In this document: positions 29,321 through 39,740 of the stretch, piece after piece
Layout of the letters: each line of letters begins with the position of its first letter
Numbering within the stretch: the stretch's first letter is position 1
Source: Yersinia enterocolitica
GTDB lineage: Bacteria > Pseudomonadota > Gammaproteobacteria > Enterobacterales > Enterobacteriaceae
Length of the DNA: 64,000 nucleotides
Direction of reading: 5' to 3'
Assembly (NCBI GenBank): GCA_002082245.2
Contig: NBTC02000002.1
Coordinates: forward strand, 3,968,001-4,032,000
Made by a program: the position numbers and the translations under genes
The notes under the pieces: generated by a model
Seen by the model: only the letters and a program-made list of their open reading frames with translations
Told to the model about the DNA's origin: nothing
The model's database searches: none

Positions 29321-29345
29321 AAAACCCCGGCACGCCGGGGTTTTT
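29321..29345. terminator. Terminator of the rpsU-dnaG-rpoD operon
   Basis: The GC-rich hairpin CCCCGGCACGCCGGGG is flanked by A and T tracts (TTTTTC on the minus strand), 25 bp beyond the rpoD stop. It is symmetrical and can act in both directions. Confidence 0.88.
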
Positions 29346-29370
29346 GTGTGTTTGCTGCTGTCGCTAACGA

Positions 29371-31206
29371 TTAATCGTCCAGGAAGCTGCGCAATACTTC
29401 AGAGCGGCTTGGATGACGCAATTTACGCAATGCCTTGGCTTCAATCTGACGAATACGTTCACGGGTTACGTCGAACTGTTTGCCCACTTCTTCCAGGGTG
29501 TGGTCAGTGTTCATATCGATACCGAAACGCATACGCAGAACTTTCGCTTCACGAGCGGTCAGGCCAGCTAACACATCGTGGGTGGCAGAGCGCAGGCTCT
29601 CTGATGTTGCAGAGTCCAGCGGCAGTTCCAGAGTGGTATCTTCAATGAAATCGCCCAGATGTGAATCTTCATCATCACCGATCGGGGTTTCCATTGAGAT
29701 TGGCTCTTTGGCAATCTTCAGCACTTTACGGATCTTGTCTTCCGGCATCAGCATGCGTTCAGCCAGTTCTTCCGGTGTTGGCTCACGGCCCATCTCTTGC
29801 AGCATCTGGCGTGAGATACGGTTGAGTTTGTTAATGGTCTCAATCATATGTACCGGAATACGGATGGTACGCGCCTGATCCGCGATAGAGCGGGTAATGG
29901 CCTGACGAATCCACCACGTGGCGTAAGTTGAGAACTTATAACCACGGCGGTATTCGAATTTATCTACTGCTTTCATCAGACCGATATTGCCTTCCTGAAT
30001 TAAATCAAGGAATTGCAGACCACGGTTGGTGTATTTTTTCGCAATAGAGATAACCAAACGCAGGTTAGCCTCAACCATTTCTTTCTTGGCACGACGCGCT
30101 TTCGCTTCACCAATAGACATACGGCGGTTGATGTCTTTCACTTGCTCAATTGTCAGACCGGTTTCTTCTTCGATCTGGCGCAGTTTCTGCAAGCTACGTT
30201 GAACATCGTCCGAGACATCTTTCAGTTTTTCAGACCAGGGTTTACCCATCGCAATTGCTGCGGCAAACCAGGTATCACTGGTTTCATTGCTGGCAAACAG
30301 AGTAACGAAGTTTTTCTTCGGCATTTTGCACTGCTCAACACACAGTTTCATGATGATACGTTCTTGAGTACGAACGCGATCCATCATGGTACGCATGTTG
30401 TTGACCAGATAGTCGAATTGCTTCGGTACCAGGCGGAACTGTTTGAACACTTCAGACAACTTCAGAATTTCAGCAGCAGCATTGGCGTGGCTACGACCAT
30501 TTTTCTTGATTTCCATGCGTGCGTTTTCGTACTGCTCGCGCAAATCGCTGAATTTCTGGCGTGCCAGCTCTGGATCGATGCTGTTGTCGTCTTCTTCTTC
30601 GTCTTCGTCTTCATCTTCGTCGTCGTCATCCATCTCTGCGGTGGATAATTCAGAACCAACGTGAGTCGCCGTCGGCGCAATATCTTCTTCGGCGTTTGGA
30701 TCAACAAAGCCGTTGATCAGGTCAGATAAACGGGCTTCACCCGCTTCAACGCGATCATATTGTTCTAACAGATAAGTAATCGCTTCAGGGTATTCAGCAA
30801 CTGAACACTGAACCTGATTGATACCGTCTTCAATACGTTTGGCGATATCAATCTCGCCTTCACGTGTTAATAGCTCAACGGTACCCATTTCGCGCATGTA
30901 CATACGCACCGGGTCGGTAGTACGCCCGATTTCGGATTCAACACTGGATAACACCTGCGCAGCAGCTTCTGCCGCGTCATCGTCGGTATCAGTGGTGTTC
31001 TCGGCCAGCATCAAATCATCGGCATCAGGTGCTTCTTCCAGCACTTGGATGCCCATGTCATTAATCATCTGGATGATGTCTTCGATCTGATCGGAATCGA
31101 CGATATCTTCCGGCAGATGGTCATTGACCTCAGCATAGGTCAGATAGCCTTGCTCCTTACCACGGGTGACAAGTAGCTTCAGCTGTGACTGCGGGTTTTG
31201 CTCCAT
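29371..31206 (-). CDS. rpoD: RpoD, RNA polymerase sigma factor sigma-70
   Basis: This 611-residue protein (E. coli 613) starts [20 protein letters not shown] (region 1.1). Region 1.2 is near [15 protein letters not shown]. An acidic non-conserved stretch follows ([14 protein letters not shown], about residue 190). Then come region 2 with [15 protein letters not shown], region 3, and region 4 with [20 protein letters not shown]. It is the housekeeping sigma factor. The frame extends to 31272, but the start at 31206 matches the family. It is the last gene of the macromolecular synthesis operon, 157 bp after dnaG. Confidence 0.98.
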   Translation of the reverse strand: MEQNPQSQLKLLVTRGKEQGYLTYAEVNDHLPEDIVDSDQIEDIIQMINDMGIQVLEEAPDADDLMLAENTTDTDDDAAEAAAQVLSSVESEIGRTTDPVRMYMREMGTVELLTREGEIDIAKRIEDGINQVQCSVAEYPEAITYLLEQYDRVEAGEARLSDLINGFVDPNAEEDIAPTATHVGSELSTAEMDDDDEDEDEDEEEDDNSIDPELARQKFSDLREQYENARMEIKKNGRSHANAAAEILKLSEVFKQFRLVPKQFDYLVNNMRTMMDRVRTQERIIMKLCVEQCKMPKKNFVTLFASNETSDTWFAAAIAMGKPWSEKLKDVSDDVQRSLQKLRQIEEETGLTIEQVKDINRRMSIGEAKARRAKKEMVEANLRLVISIAKKYTNRGLQFLDLIQEGNIGLMKAVDKFEYRRGYKFSTYATWWIRQAITRSIADQARTIRIPVHMIETINKLNRISRQMLQEMGREPTPEELAERMLMPEDKIRKVLKIAKEPISMETPIGDDEDSHLGDFIEDTTLELPLDSATSESLRSATHDVLAGLTAREAKVLRMRFGIDMNTDHTLEEVGKQFDVTRERIRQIEAKALRKLRHPSRSEVLRSFLDD

Positions 31207-31363
31207 AAGACGGTATCCACACTTCAGAGTATTTGGGTTGGTGTCGGTCGGCGAAACCGCCAACAATAGCATTTGGGGCCTTTTTTTGTCGCCGCTGCCC
31301 GCTATGGCGGCATATTGTAGGGAGTCGCCCCCACATTTATCGGCAATTAAGCCGTTGGGTGTT

Positions 31364-33112
31364 TCATTTTTTTCTGGCTAATGCCAGATTCAAAGACCAA
31401 AGCTCTTTACGTTCTTCGGCGTTTAATCCATGTGTCCGGTCACGCGCTATCAGGGTTTCCTGACGTTGCTCCAAGATGGAGTCATACAGGCTCGTTAGCG
31501 TGTCGACAAAAGTCGGTTCGACCATGTCCTCAACAATCATGTGGTTCCATGTTGCGAGAGTTTCAAGCTGTTGGCTGAATTTATTATCCCGATACAGTTC
31601 CAATAACTGCCCGGTTGTCAGCCCTGGCTGAGCCAGACAAGTCTCAACCAACTCAATAAATAACGGTAAACCGGCTAACTTGGCTTGCTCGACGCCCTGT
31701 AGTGAGGGAATAAGTGTAGCCAGTTGTGGGTTTTGTACCAGTAGCCCTATAAGTATACGCATGGTTGTGCGTTTTAGCTGGGGCGGTTGGTAGGTATTCG
31801 TGTTTTCAGCCTGTTTTGGCATCAGCTTATCGAGCTGGCTATCATCGAGCAGGCCCAACTTATTACCGAGCTGCTGGCGCAGATAAAGACGTAATGTCTC
31901 ACCGGGTACCTGACTGATTAAAGGTAGTGCCAGAGTGCTTAACTTGGCGCGCCCGTCGGGGCTGCTCAAATCCACCTGTGGCATCAACGTTTCAAACAAA
32001 AAGGTTGAGAGTGGCTGTGCCCCTTCCATCCGCTGTTCAAATGCGTCTTTCCCTTCTTTACGTACCAGAGTGTCTGGGTCTTCGCCATCGGGCAAAAACA
32101 TAAAGCGTAGCTGACGGCCATCATTTAGATAGGGCAGCGCCGTTTCTAATGCTCGCCATGCCGCATCTCTGCCCGCCCGATCACCGTCGTAACAACAAAT
32201 TACGTTATCGGTGGCACGGAATAATAATTGAATATGCTCCGCAGTGGTCGCGGTCCCCAACGAGGCAACGGCATAGTCAATACCAAATTGCGCGAGTGCT
32301 ACCACATCCATATAACCTTCCACCACGAGTAAACGCGTTGGATTGGGATGATTCACTTGCGCTTCATACAAGCCGTAAAGCTGGCGGCCCTTATGAAAAA
32401 TTTCTGTTTCTGGGGAGTTTAGATACTTTGGCACTCCGTCACCCAGAATTCGCCCGCCAAAAGCGATAACCCGCCCACGTTTATCGCGGATAGGGAACAT
32501 GACGCGCTCACGAAAACGATCGTAAGTCCGCCCTGTATCATTAGTCACCAGCATTCCTGCATCGTTCAGCGCAGTACGGCTCTCACCATCACGGCCAAAA
32601 CGTTTTAAGGCATTGTCCCAACCTGGGGGGGCAAAACCAATAGCAAAATGTTGGATGATTTCTTCACTCAAACCGCGATGCTTAAGATATTCGCGTGCCT
32701 GATTGGCATTCGAGCCGTTGAGTGACTGTTGATAGAATCCGCTAAGGCTTTCCATCAGTTGATAGAGACTTTGTCGTTGATGACGTTCGATCTGGGTGGT
32801 GCCGGTTCCTGCCTCGTAAGGCACTTCCAGCCCATGCATGGTGGCTAATTCCTCAATACTTTCGACAAATTCGAGTCTGTCGTAATTCATCAGGAAATCA
32901 ACAGCGTTACCATGTGCGCCACAGCCGAAACAGTGATAAAACTGTTTTTCGCCGTTAACAGTGAATGAGGGTGTTTTCTCATGATGGAACGGACAGCACG
33001 CATGGTAATTTTTGCCTTGCTTCTTCAGCTTTACCCGTGCGTCGATAAGATCAACGATGTCGGTGCGCGCTAGCAAGTCATTGATAAATACGCGTGGAAT
33101 TCGTCCAGCCAT
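31364..33112 (-). CDS. dnaG: DnaG, DNA primase
   Basis: This 582-residue protein (E. coli 581) has an N-terminal zinc-binding domain with C40, H43, C61 and C64 ([12 protein letters not shown] ... CFGCG), a primase core with TOPRIM ([25 protein letters not shown]) and a C-terminal DnaB-interacting helical domain. It synthesises RNA primers at the replication fork. It is the central gene between rpsU and rpoD, and an attenuator-like hairpin lies between rpsU and dnaG. Confidence 0.98.
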   Translation of the reverse strand: MAGRIPRVFINDLLARTDIVDLIDARVKLKKQGKNYHACCPFHHEKTPSFTVNGEKQFYHCFGCGAHGNAVDFLMNYDRLEFVESIEELATMHGLEVPYEAGTGTTQIERHQRQSLYQLMESLSGFYQQSLNGSNANQAREYLKHRGLSEEIIQHFAIGFAPPGWDNALKRFGRDGESRTALNDAGMLVTNDTGRTYDRFRERVMFPIRDKRGRVIAFGGRILGDGVPKYLNSPETEIFHKGRQLYGLYEAQVNHPNPTRLLVVEGYMDVVALAQFGIDYAVASLGTATTAEHIQLLFRATDNVICCYDGDRAGRDAAWRALETALPYLNDGRQLRFMFLPDGEDPDTLVRKEGKDAFEQRMEGAQPLSTFLFETLMPQVDLSSPDGRAKLSTLALPLISQVPGETLRLYLRQQLGNKLGLLDDSQLDKLMPKQAENTNTYQPPQLKRTTMRILIGLLVQNPQLATLIPSLQGVEQAKLAGLPLFIELVETCLAQPGLTTGQLLELYRDNKFSQQLETLATWNHMIVEDMVEPTFVDTLTSLYDSILEQRQETLIARDRTHGLNAEERKELWSLNLALARKK

Positions 33113-33214
33113 AAGCCCCTATTCGGTCAGTCCATAAACGAGAACAAGCCGCGCATTCCTTTCGGAAAGCACGGCCTTCGTATGCAACTACTCGATCTGC
33201 GCGTTCTTAGAACA

Positions 33215-33243
33215 TAAAAAACTACGCGGTGGGGTTACCCCCG
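33215..33243 (-). terminator. Partial terminator between rpsU and dnaG
   Basis: On the minus strand a short GC stem (CGGGG...CCCCaCCG) 6 nt after the rpsU stop is followed by CGTAGTTTTTTATG. In E. coli an incomplete terminator at the same site lowers dnaG expression relative to rpsU. Confidence 0.65.
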
Positions 33244-33248
33244 AAGAA

Positions 33249-33476
<228 letters not shown>

Positions 33477-33532
33477 TCAATAGAAATCGGTTTGCTGCTG
33501 GCCAATCGCCAGCCTTCTCAAAATGGTGCGGA

Positions 33533-33562
33533 ATTTTACTTCAATGGATGCTGCTTTGTAAA
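33533..33562 (-). promoter_or_regulatory. rpsU operon promoter
   Basis: On the minus strand TTTACA and TAAAAT are separated by 18 bp, about 70 bp upstream of rpsU. The motif resembles the E. coli rpsU promoter as I recall it. Further upstream, at about 33670-33690, is an inverted repeat TGTTGAT/ATCAACA in the divergent rpsU-tsaD region. Confidence 0.65.
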
Positions 33563-33826
33563 GCACCACAGCAAATTGAAACAGGCACGCCCCTGTGATG
33601 TCGCCCTCGTTCTTTACAAGAAAGTTGGTGCCGAGAGTGCGACGGCCGCTGATTATATACTAAACAAGGCTGTTGATCGAATTAATCAACACTCTTTTCA
33701 AATATGACCACTATCAACAACATTTAGGTGCTCAAAGCGTGAAAATGCCGTCTTTACCGTCAGAGATCATGACTGGCGGCGCTGTTATGCTAAACTATCG
33801 GCCGCACGTGAATGATGGGAAATGTA

Positions 33827-34840
33827 ATGCGAGTTTTGGGTATAGAAACGTCCTGCGATGAAACCGGTATTGCAGTATATGACGATAAAGCCGGTCTGTT
33901 AGCTAACCAACTGTACAGTCAGGTTAAATTGCATGCTGATTATGGCGGTGTAGTGCCTGAGCTGGCTTCCCGTGATCATGTGCGCAAGACTGTACCGCTG
34001 ATTCAGGCAGCATTGAAAGAAGCCAATCTGAGCGCTAAAGACATCGATGGTGTGGCGTATACCGCAGGCCCGGGTTTGGTTGGCGCATTGCTGGTCGGGG
34101 CGACAGTCGGCCGCGCATTGGCATTTGCGTGGGGGGTTCCGGCGGTGCCGGTCCACCATATGGAAGGCCACCTACTGGCACCGATGTTGGAAGAGAACGC
34201 ACCAGAGTTCCCGTTTGTCGCTCTGCTGGTCTCTGGTGGTCACACTCAGCTAATCAGCGTGACCGGTATTGGTGAGTATCTGCTATTAGGGGAATCTGTC
34301 GATGATGCGGCAGGTGAAGCCTTTGATAAAACTGCAAAATTATTAGGCCTGGACTATCCTGGGGGGCCGATGCTGTCGCGTATGGCACAACAGGGTACGG
34401 CGGGTCGTTTTACTTTCCCGCGGCCAATGACCGATCGCCCTGGACTGGATTTCAGTTTTTCTGGTTTGAAAACGTTCGCCGCAAATACTATCCGTGCTAA
34501 CGGTACCGATGATCAGACCCGTGCTGATATTGCCCGTGCATTTGAAGATGCAGTGGTTGATACGTTGGCGATTAAATCCAAACGAGCGCTGGATAAGACC
34601 GGCTTCAAACGTTTGGTCATTGCCGGTGGTGTCAGTGCAAACCGCACTTTACGTTCAAAATTGGCGGAGATGATGCAAAAACGGGGCGGTGAAGTATTCT
34701 ATGCTCGGCCAGAGTTTTGTACTGATAATGGTGCAATGATCGCCTATGCTGGGTTGATCAGGCTGAAAAGTGGTGTGAGCAGTGAGTTGAGTGTTTCGGT
34801 TAGGCCGCGCTGGCCGTTAGCCGAGTTGCCGAAAGTCTGA
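33827..34840 (+). CDS. tsaD: TsaD, tRNA t6A threonylcarbamoyl transferase
   Basis: This 337-residue protein (E. coli 337) begins [16 protein letters not shown]. It has the metal-binding HxxxH motif at residues 111 and 115 (VHHMEGH) and the ASKHA-fold motifs [10 protein letters not shown] and DFSFSGLKT. With TsaB and TsaE it transfers threonylcarbamoyl to A37 of tRNAs reading ANN codons; the gene is essential. The frame opens at 33812, but the MRVLG start matches the family. Its last codons and stop lie in a tandemly duplicated segment. Confidence 0.96.
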   Translation: MRVLGIETSCDETGIAVYDDKAGLLANQLYSQVKLHADYGGVVPELASRDHVRKTVPLIQAALKEANLSAKDIDGVAYTAGPGLVGALLVGATVGRALAFAWGVPAVPVHHMEGHLLAPMLEENAPEFPFVALLVSGGHTQLISVTGIGEYLLLGESVDDAAGEAFDKTAKLLGLDYPGGPMLSRMAQQGTAGRFTFPRPMTDRPGLDFSFSGLKTFAANTIRANGTDDQTRADIARAFEDAVVDTLAIKSKRALDKTGFKRLVIAGGVSANRTLRSKLAEMMQKRGGEVFYARPEFCTDNGAMIAYAGLIRLKSGVSSELSVSVRPRWPLAELPKV

Positions 34841-35075
34841 GTGGGGCTGTGGCGGTGTTGCCGCGTCATCTCGTGATGCTCACATACTGATGTATGCTCC
34901 GCTCTCTCAATTCCTTGCGCCTTGCCTCGCTCCCGCTCAGCCATTCTAAGATTGGTGCCGAAAGTCTGAGCGAGGCTGCGGCGCTGTTGCCGCAGTCATT
35001 CAAAATGCTCATGGATGAGAGTCCACGCCGTTTTTTCATTCCTTGCGCCTTGCCTCGCTCCCGTTCAGTCATTCT
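34828..35075 (+). repeat. Imperfect tandem duplication containing the tsaD stop codon
   Basis: Two copies (34828-34947 and 34957-35075) both start GCCGAAAGTCTGAG and end with CCTTGCCTCGCTCCCG and CAGYCATTCT. The middles are more diverged. Copy one includes the last codons and stop of tsaD; copy two lies in the space between tsaD and plsY. Similar arms in the two copies could form RNA hairpins acting in both directions. Confidence 0.85.
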
Positions 35076-35089
35076 CGTTTTGAGGAGAA

Positions 35090-35740
35090 TCAATCTTCTT
35101 TCTCTTCCAACTCTGCGGCTTCTTCGGCCGGGGTTTTCTGCTTTTTCTTTCTGAGTTTATCCCAGATTTTACTTTCCTTGCCGCGCCATAAACGTTGAAT
35201 GTTATCGTGGTGGCGCATCAAAATCAGGCAAGAGAGCATGGCGACTGGGAAGGTGAATTGAGGTTTAAACCACCAGACGTAGAAGGGCGCAATTAGCGCA
35301 CTGATAATTGCGCCTAAAGATGAATACCCACTCAATAACACCGTCAACAACCAAGTACCGGTCATCAGACCGGTTAGATCCCAGCCGATAGGGGCGATGG
35401 CGCCAAAAGCAGTAGCAACGCCCTTGCCACCTTTAAAATGGAAAAAGACCGGATAGATGTGACCAAGACAAGCAGCGATAGCGGTCAAGCCAAGATACAG
35501 CGGGGAAACGTGCAGCAGGTAAGCAATCCAAACGGGTAACATGCCTTTCAGCACATCGAAAATCAGCACTGTTGCTGCGGCTGCTCGACCACCGATACGC
35601 AGCACGTTGGTCGCACCGGGATTACCGGAGCCATGTTCACGCGGATCTGGTAGCTTAGCAACCCGACACACCAGGATTGCACTGGAAATAGAGCCACACA
35701 AATACGCGAAGATAATCATGCCAAGCGCGATAGCACTCAT
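35090..35740 (-). CDS. plsY: PlsY, acyl-phosphate glycerol-3-phosphate acyltransferase
   Basis: This 216-residue membrane protein (E. coli 205) has five hydrophobic segments and the conserved loops [12 protein letters not shown] (substrate phosphate loop), [13 protein letters not shown] and [13 protein letters not shown]. With PlsX it makes lysophosphatidic acid at the inner membrane. The start at [10 protein letters not shown] is used. The longer frame to 35830 lacks similarity there and approaches folB, which is divergent with about 107 bp between the starts. Confidence 0.94.
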   Translation of the reverse strand: MSAIALGMIIFAYLCGSISSAILVCRVAKLPDPREHGSGNPGATNVLRIGGRAAAATVLIFDVLKGMLPVWIAYLLHVSPLYLGLTAIAACLGHIYPVFFHFKGGKGVATAFGAIAPIGWDLTGLMTGTWLLTVLLSGYSSLGAIISALIAPFYVWWFKPQFTFPVAMLSCLILMRHHDNIQRLWRGKESKIWDKLRKKKQKTPAEEAAELEEKED

Positions 35741-35847
35741 AACACCGCCCTGTTGAATAATGATCGTTTTAATCGCAACATCAGTGGATAATACGCATAT
35801 TCCGCTGGAAGTGGTATCCGGCAGGCGCAAAAACAGAGAATGACGTG

Positions 35848-36207
35848 ATGGACATCGTATTTATTGAAGAACTTAGTGTCATAACCACCATCGGTGTTTA
35901 TGACTGGGAGCAGACCATCCAGCAGAAGCTGGTGTTCGATATCGAAATGGGTTGGGATAATCGTAAAGCTGCTGCCAGCGATGATGTGAATGATTGCTTG
36001 AGCTATGCAGATATCAGTGATGCGGTGATACAACATGTAGAGTCACAGCGTTTTGCCTTGGTTGAGCGGGTGGCAGAAGAGATAGCCGAGCTGCTATTAG
36101 TCCGTTTCCAATCGCCGTGGGTGCGGATTAAAGTCAGTAAACCAGGGGCGGTGGCACAAGCCCGTAATGTCGGAGTGCTCATTGAACGTGGTCAACGACC
36201 TAACTGA
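35848..36207 (+). CDS. folB: FolB, dihydroneopterin aldolase
   Basis: This 119-residue protein (E. coli 122) belongs to the tunnelling fold. It begins [21 protein letters not shown] and contains [25 protein letters not shown] and VSKPGA. It cleaves 7,8-dihydroneopterin to 6-hydroxymethyl-dihydropterin and epimerises it in folate synthesis. The ATG is preceded directly by GTG, which could be an alternative start. It is divergent from plsY. Confidence 0.94.
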   Translation: MDIVFIEELSVITTIGVYDWEQTIQQKLVFDIEMGWDNRKAAASDDVNDCLSYADISDAVIQHVESQRFALVERVAEEIAELLLVRFQSPWVRIKVSKPGAVAQARNVGVLIERGQRPN

Positions 36208-36292
36208 TTTTTTGTGTGTTGTGATGACATAAAAGTGCAACCCTGAATAGATAATGTAGTCTGATTGGTTGGTGTGATAATTATCGAGTTTG

Positions 36293-36356
36293 AACGGCAT
36301 TGTTTTTTTAGCATATGGTTTTGTTAATCCTATGCTTTGTAACATTGCCGTTTTTT
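36293..36356 (+). terminator. Terminator downstream of folB
   Basis: A long two-part hairpin (AACGGCATTGTT with AACATTGCCGTT, inner AGCATA with TATGCT) is followed by TTTTTT. It lies about 85 bp after folB and just before uppP. Confidence 0.7.
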
Positions 36357-36389
36357 GTGTTTTCTATTACATGGCATTGGGTATCGTAG

Positions 36390-37208
36390 ATGACGGATAT
36401 GTATTCGCTGTTTGTGGCTGTTGTTTTAGGTGTGGTAGAGGGATTGACTGAGTTTTTACCCGTGTCATCCACTGGGCATATGATTATCGTCGGTGAGCTA
36501 TTGGGCTTTACCGGCGACAAGGCAAAAACCTTTGAAGTTATCATTCAGTTAGGGTCGATTCTGGCGGTTGTCGTGGTGTTCTGGCGGCGGTTATTTGGCC
36601 TGATTGGTATCCATTTCGGCGCGGTACCTCATGAGGGGAAAACCAGCGGTCACCTGACTTTGGGCCATATTTTACTGGCAATGATCCCCGCCGTGGGGCT
36701 GGGGTTGGTATTCCATGACCTCATCAAATCGCTGTTTGATCCGAGAAATGTCATGTATGCCTTGGTTGCGGGTGGGGTGCTTTTGCTAGTCGCAGAATGG
36801 TTCAAACCTAAAAATCCTAAATCTGTTGGTTTGGATGATATTACTTACCGTCAGGCTTTCGCGATTGGCTGCTTCCAGTGTCTGGCGTTGTGGCCGGGGT
36901 TCTCCCGTTCTGGTGCCACCATTTCCGGCGGTATGTTGGTCGGTGTTAACCGTTATGCCGCGTCTGAGTTCTCCTTCATTCTCGCAGTGCCGATGATGAT
37001 CGGGGCCAGTGGACTGGATCTTTATAAGAGCCTGCACTTCCTGACGCTGGGTGATTTACCGATGTTTGCCGTCGGATTTATCACGGCATTTATCGTGGCT
37101 CTGATTGCTATCAAAACCTTCCTTTCACTGATTAAACGTATCTCTTTTGTACCTTTCGCCATCTATCGCTTTGTGGTCGCGGCAGCCGTGTATTGGGTGT
37201 TTATGTAA
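36390..37208 (+). CDS. uppP: UppP (BacA), undecaprenyl-diphosphate phosphatase
   Basis: This 272-residue protein (E. coli 273) has about eight membrane helices and the two catalytic motifs: [14 protein letters not shown] (E17, E21 and H30) and [14 protein letters not shown]. It recycles the lipid carrier for peptidoglycan and O-antigen synthesis; overexpression gives bacitracin resistance. No partner lies in the same operon: folB ends in a terminator upstream and an ERIC element follows. Confidence 0.96.
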   Translation: MTDMYSLFVAVVLGVVEGLTEFLPVSSTGHMIIVGELLGFTGDKAKTFEVIIQLGSILAVVVVFWRRLFGLIGIHFGAVPHEGKTSGHLTLGHILLAMIPAVGLGLVFHDLIKSLFDPRNVMYALVAGGVLLLVAEWFKPKNPKSVGLDDITYRQAFAIGCFQCLALWPGFSRSGATISGGMLVGVNRYAASEFSFILAVPMMIGASGLDLYKSLHFLTLGDLPMFAVGFITAFIVALIAIKTFLSLIKRISFVPFAIYRFVVAAAVYWVFM

Positions 37209-37210
37209 CA

Positions 37211-37333
37211 TACCCGTTATACTTCAAGCTGCATGTGCGTTGGCTACGTTCATCACCCGAATCACTTACTCATGTAAGCTCATCGGGTTCTCTCGCTTGC
37301 CGCCTTCCTGCAACTCGAATTATTTAGGGTATA
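37211..37333. repeat. Intact ERIC element
   Basis: This 123-bp element has left end ATACCCGTTATACTTCAAGC, core CACTTACTCATGTAAGC and right end CTCGAATTATTTAGGGTATA. It lies between uppP and cca and is the closest to consensus in the window. Confidence 0.92.
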
Positions 37334-37351
37334 AAAAGTGCAGCGAAATAT

Positions 37352-37381
37352 AAAAAAAGCCCTGATTAATCAGGGCTTTTT
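37352..37381. terminator. Bidirectional terminator between uppP and cca
   Basis: The 20-bp perfect palindrome AGCCCTGATTAATCAGGGCT is flanked by A and T tracts on both sides. It lies 15 bp beyond the cca stop. Confidence 0.88.
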
Positions 37382-37395
37382 CGTTATGAATGGCT

Positions 37396-38634
37396 TTATT
37401 CTGACGCAATTACTTGAGTTTGTTTCCATTGGACTAATGCTTGTTGGCGGCGACGTTTAAGTTCGTCGCGAATGGCCAATCCTTGTAACCCGCTGGCGAC
37501 TACTTCCTGCACTGATACGCTGCTGGCAATATGGAATGCGGCGCGCAAATAATCGCCCTGCGGATAAGGATTTTCTTCAAATCCGGTACGGCCTCGGGCA
37601 TCAGCCTCACTGGTCATAATCATCTGCTCAAGACGTTCCGGTTTGCGCCACACATCAATGGCATCAAACAGTTTGAGTAGAGTTTCGGGGCGAAGCTTAT
37701 TCACTGTATGGATAAGGTCATGGTATTCCGCCACCAGTTTCGCCAAGTCACGTATCGGATTAGGTACCCGTAAGCGCTGACATAACTGCTCAACCAATTT
37801 AACTCCAGCTGGGCCGTGGCCGTGATGGTGTGGCCAGAATTCTTTTGGTGTCAGACCTTTACCCAAATCATGGCAGAGAGCGGCAAAGCGGACATCAACC
37901 TCAGGGCTAAGTTGAGCCGCAATGGCTAATGTCATCAGCGTATGGATACCGGTATCAATTTCTGGATGCCACTTTTCGGGAGCTGGTACGCCAAATAAAC
38001 GTTCAATTTCTGGAAATAGCACCGCCAGCGCACCGCAATCACGTAACACTTGAAAATAGATCTGCGGGCTTTGTGTTTTCAGCGCTTTCTCGGTCTCTTT
38101 CCATACTCGCTCTGGCGTCAGAGCCGATAGCTCGCCACTTTGTGCCATTGCTGCCATCAATGATTGAGTCTCAGCGGCGACGCTAAAACCTAAATGGGCA
38201 AAACGGGCAGCGAAACGGGCAACCCGCAGCACACGTAGTGGATCTTCGCCAAAGGCGTCGGAGACATGACGCAGTACTCTGTTTTCCAAATCTTGTTGGC
38301 CGTGGTAGGGGTCAATCAATTCCCCCTCGGCGCTACGGGCAATGGCATTGATGGTCAAATCGCGACGCAACAAATCCTCTTCCAGCGTGACATCTGGCGC
38401 GGCATAGCAGGTAAAACCGGTGTAACCTGCGCCGGATTTACGCTCGGTACGAGCTAGTGCGTATTCTTCATGGCTGACAGGGTGCAGAAACACGGGGAAG
38501 TCTTTACCAACCTGCTGATAGCCCTGTGTGAGTAACTGTTCCGGGGTGGATCCCACCACGACCCAATCCTGTTCGGTGACCGGCAGATTTAATAAGCTGT
38601 CGCGTACCGCGCCGCCGACCAGATAGATTTTCAT
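37396..38634 (-). CDS. cca: Cca, CCA-adding tRNA nucleotidyltransferase (multifunctional)
   Basis: This 412-residue class II enzyme (E. coli 412) begins [16 protein letters not shown], with the GG(x)R motif and the catalytic acidic pair in EQDWVVVG (E21, D23); [10 protein letters not shown] and the flexible loop follow. The C-terminal HD domain (ALCHDLGKG, about residues 252-260) carries phosphohydrolase activity. It repairs and completes the tRNA 3' CCA. Confidence 0.95.
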   Translation of the reverse strand: MKIYLVGGAVRDSLLNLPVTEQDWVVVGSTPEQLLTQGYQQVGKDFPVFLHPVSHEEYALARTERKSGAGYTGFTCYAAPDVTLEEDLLRRDLTINAIARSAEGELIDPYHGQQDLENRVLRHVSDAFGEDPLRVLRVARFAARFAHLGFSVAAETQSLMAAMAQSGELSALTPERVWKETEKALKTQSPQIYFQVLRDCGALAVLFPEIERLFGVPAPEKWHPEIDTGIHTLMTLAIAAQLSPEVDVRFAALCHDLGKGLTPKEFWPHHHGHGPAGVKLVEQLCQRLRVPNPIRDLAKLVAEYHDLIHTVNKLRPETLLKLFDAIDVWRKPERLEQMIMTSEADARGRTGFEENPYPQGDYLRAAFHIASSVSVQEVVASGLQGLAIRDELKRRRQQALVQWKQTQVIASE

Positions 38635-38808
38635 ATAAATCCTTCGTTCTTGACGTTGCAGCGTTGTTAGCTGCTCACTTGAATCACACTTTACCGCCTG
38701 GCGACAAAGGCTTGTTTCAGTATAGTTGGGGATGAGAATAGATTAAACAACCAGGCCACCCTGGCGGGCAGCCAAACGCGTCGATTTTACAGTCTTATTA
38801 AACGGCTA

Positions 38809-39429
38809 TCAGTTCATCCAGCGATTGTTCTTTTTACGGCTTGGGATCAGATGTGGCAGTACCAGACCAAGGAGCAGGCCGATACCGGCAACACCGCCGC
38901 CGTACATAAACCATTGCAGGATAATGGTACGCTGTTTGTCATCTAATTGCAGATTCACAGCGCTGACTTTCTTCTGAGCAACCACTAACTGATTCTTTAG
39001 TGACTCGTTTTCTTTTTGCAGCTCGGAAATTACGCTGTCGCTGGCCGCGACCTTCTGTTGCATTTCAGCAGTGCGCTGATTCCAGCTATTATCAATATTA
39101 GCCAGCTTATCTGTCAGGATTTTGACTTGTTGTTCAAGGTCCGGTACCCGAATACGCAGACTTGGCGTTTCACTCAATTGATTCAGCGCGATCCAGGTGG
39201 TTTTCCCTTTACTGTCGCGGATTTGACCGTAATTTGTGCTGTCATCAACACTTATCAGGGCGACTTCATCTCCGCCTTTTAACGTGCCAACAATACGGTA
39301 TTGGTTACCGGGACCGCTATGAACGTAGGTATCCAGCTCATCAGAGATGTAGCGTTTTTCTTCAGCGTGCGCGCCCCAGGAGATACTGAGACTTAGCATC
39401 GCGAGGCAAATTAGGCGTATTTTCAGCAT
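38809..39429 (-). CDS. ygiM: YgiM, SH3-domain membrane protein
   Basis: This 206-residue protein matches E. coli YgiM (206 aa). It has a signal peptide (cleavage near AHA), a bacterial SH3 domain (RYISDELDTYVHSGPGNQYR), a coiled coil (about residues 90-165) and a C-terminal membrane helix ending in basic residues. TIGR04211-type proteins of this architecture are of unknown function and probably act at the envelope. It lies upstream of cca, on the same strand. Confidence 0.9.
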   Translation of the reverse strand: MLKIRLICLAMLSLSISWGAHAEEKRYISDELDTYVHSGPGNQYRIVGTLKGGDEVALISVDDSTNYGQIRDSKGKTTWIALNQLSETPSLRIRVPDLEQQVKILTDKLANIDNSWNQRTAEMQQKVAASDSVISELQKENESLKNQLVVAQKKVSAVNLQLDDKQRTIILQWFMYGGGVAGIGLLLGLVLPHLIPSRKKNNRWMN

Positions 39430-39740
39430 TAGAGAGTCATTTATGAGTGAATTTATGGAACGATAGTAGTGTGTTCAGTTTGCCGACGCAACGCATAAAC
39501 CGGAATGAGAACTATCTTACTCTCATAGCCAGCGCGGCTTTAGCCACTTTGTTGTTCATTTTAACCACGCTGAAAATTTGTCTTATGAAGCCTTATGGCA
39601 GACCTGTTAAAATAGAGGCTGACTCGGGGTAGCCACGCGGTTTTTTTGTGTAAAATAGCGAAGTCTGTGTAAAACAGGCAAACCGCCGCGAAAGAGGCAT
39701 AATGCCCGTAAACTCGCAACATACCGGTGTGAATGAAATT
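39430..39740. other. Divergent intergenic region ygiM-ygiF
   Basis: This region of about 310 bp holds the promoters of both genes; a candidate -10 TTAAAATAG lies near 39609. No ERIC copy was identified. Confidence 0.4.

Noticed and set aside
30013..30648. Long open frame of 211 codons on the plus strand
   Set aside because: It is antisense to rpoD and rich in F and V as a mirror of the acidic stretch; no ribosome-binding site.
33643..33665. Possible LexA site (CTGATTATATACTA) in the rpsU-tsaD region
   Set aside because: The right half CAG is missing, so the match to CTG-N10-CAG fails.
34828..35075. CRISPR array
   Set aside because: Only two long diverged units, with no short spacers; no cas genes.
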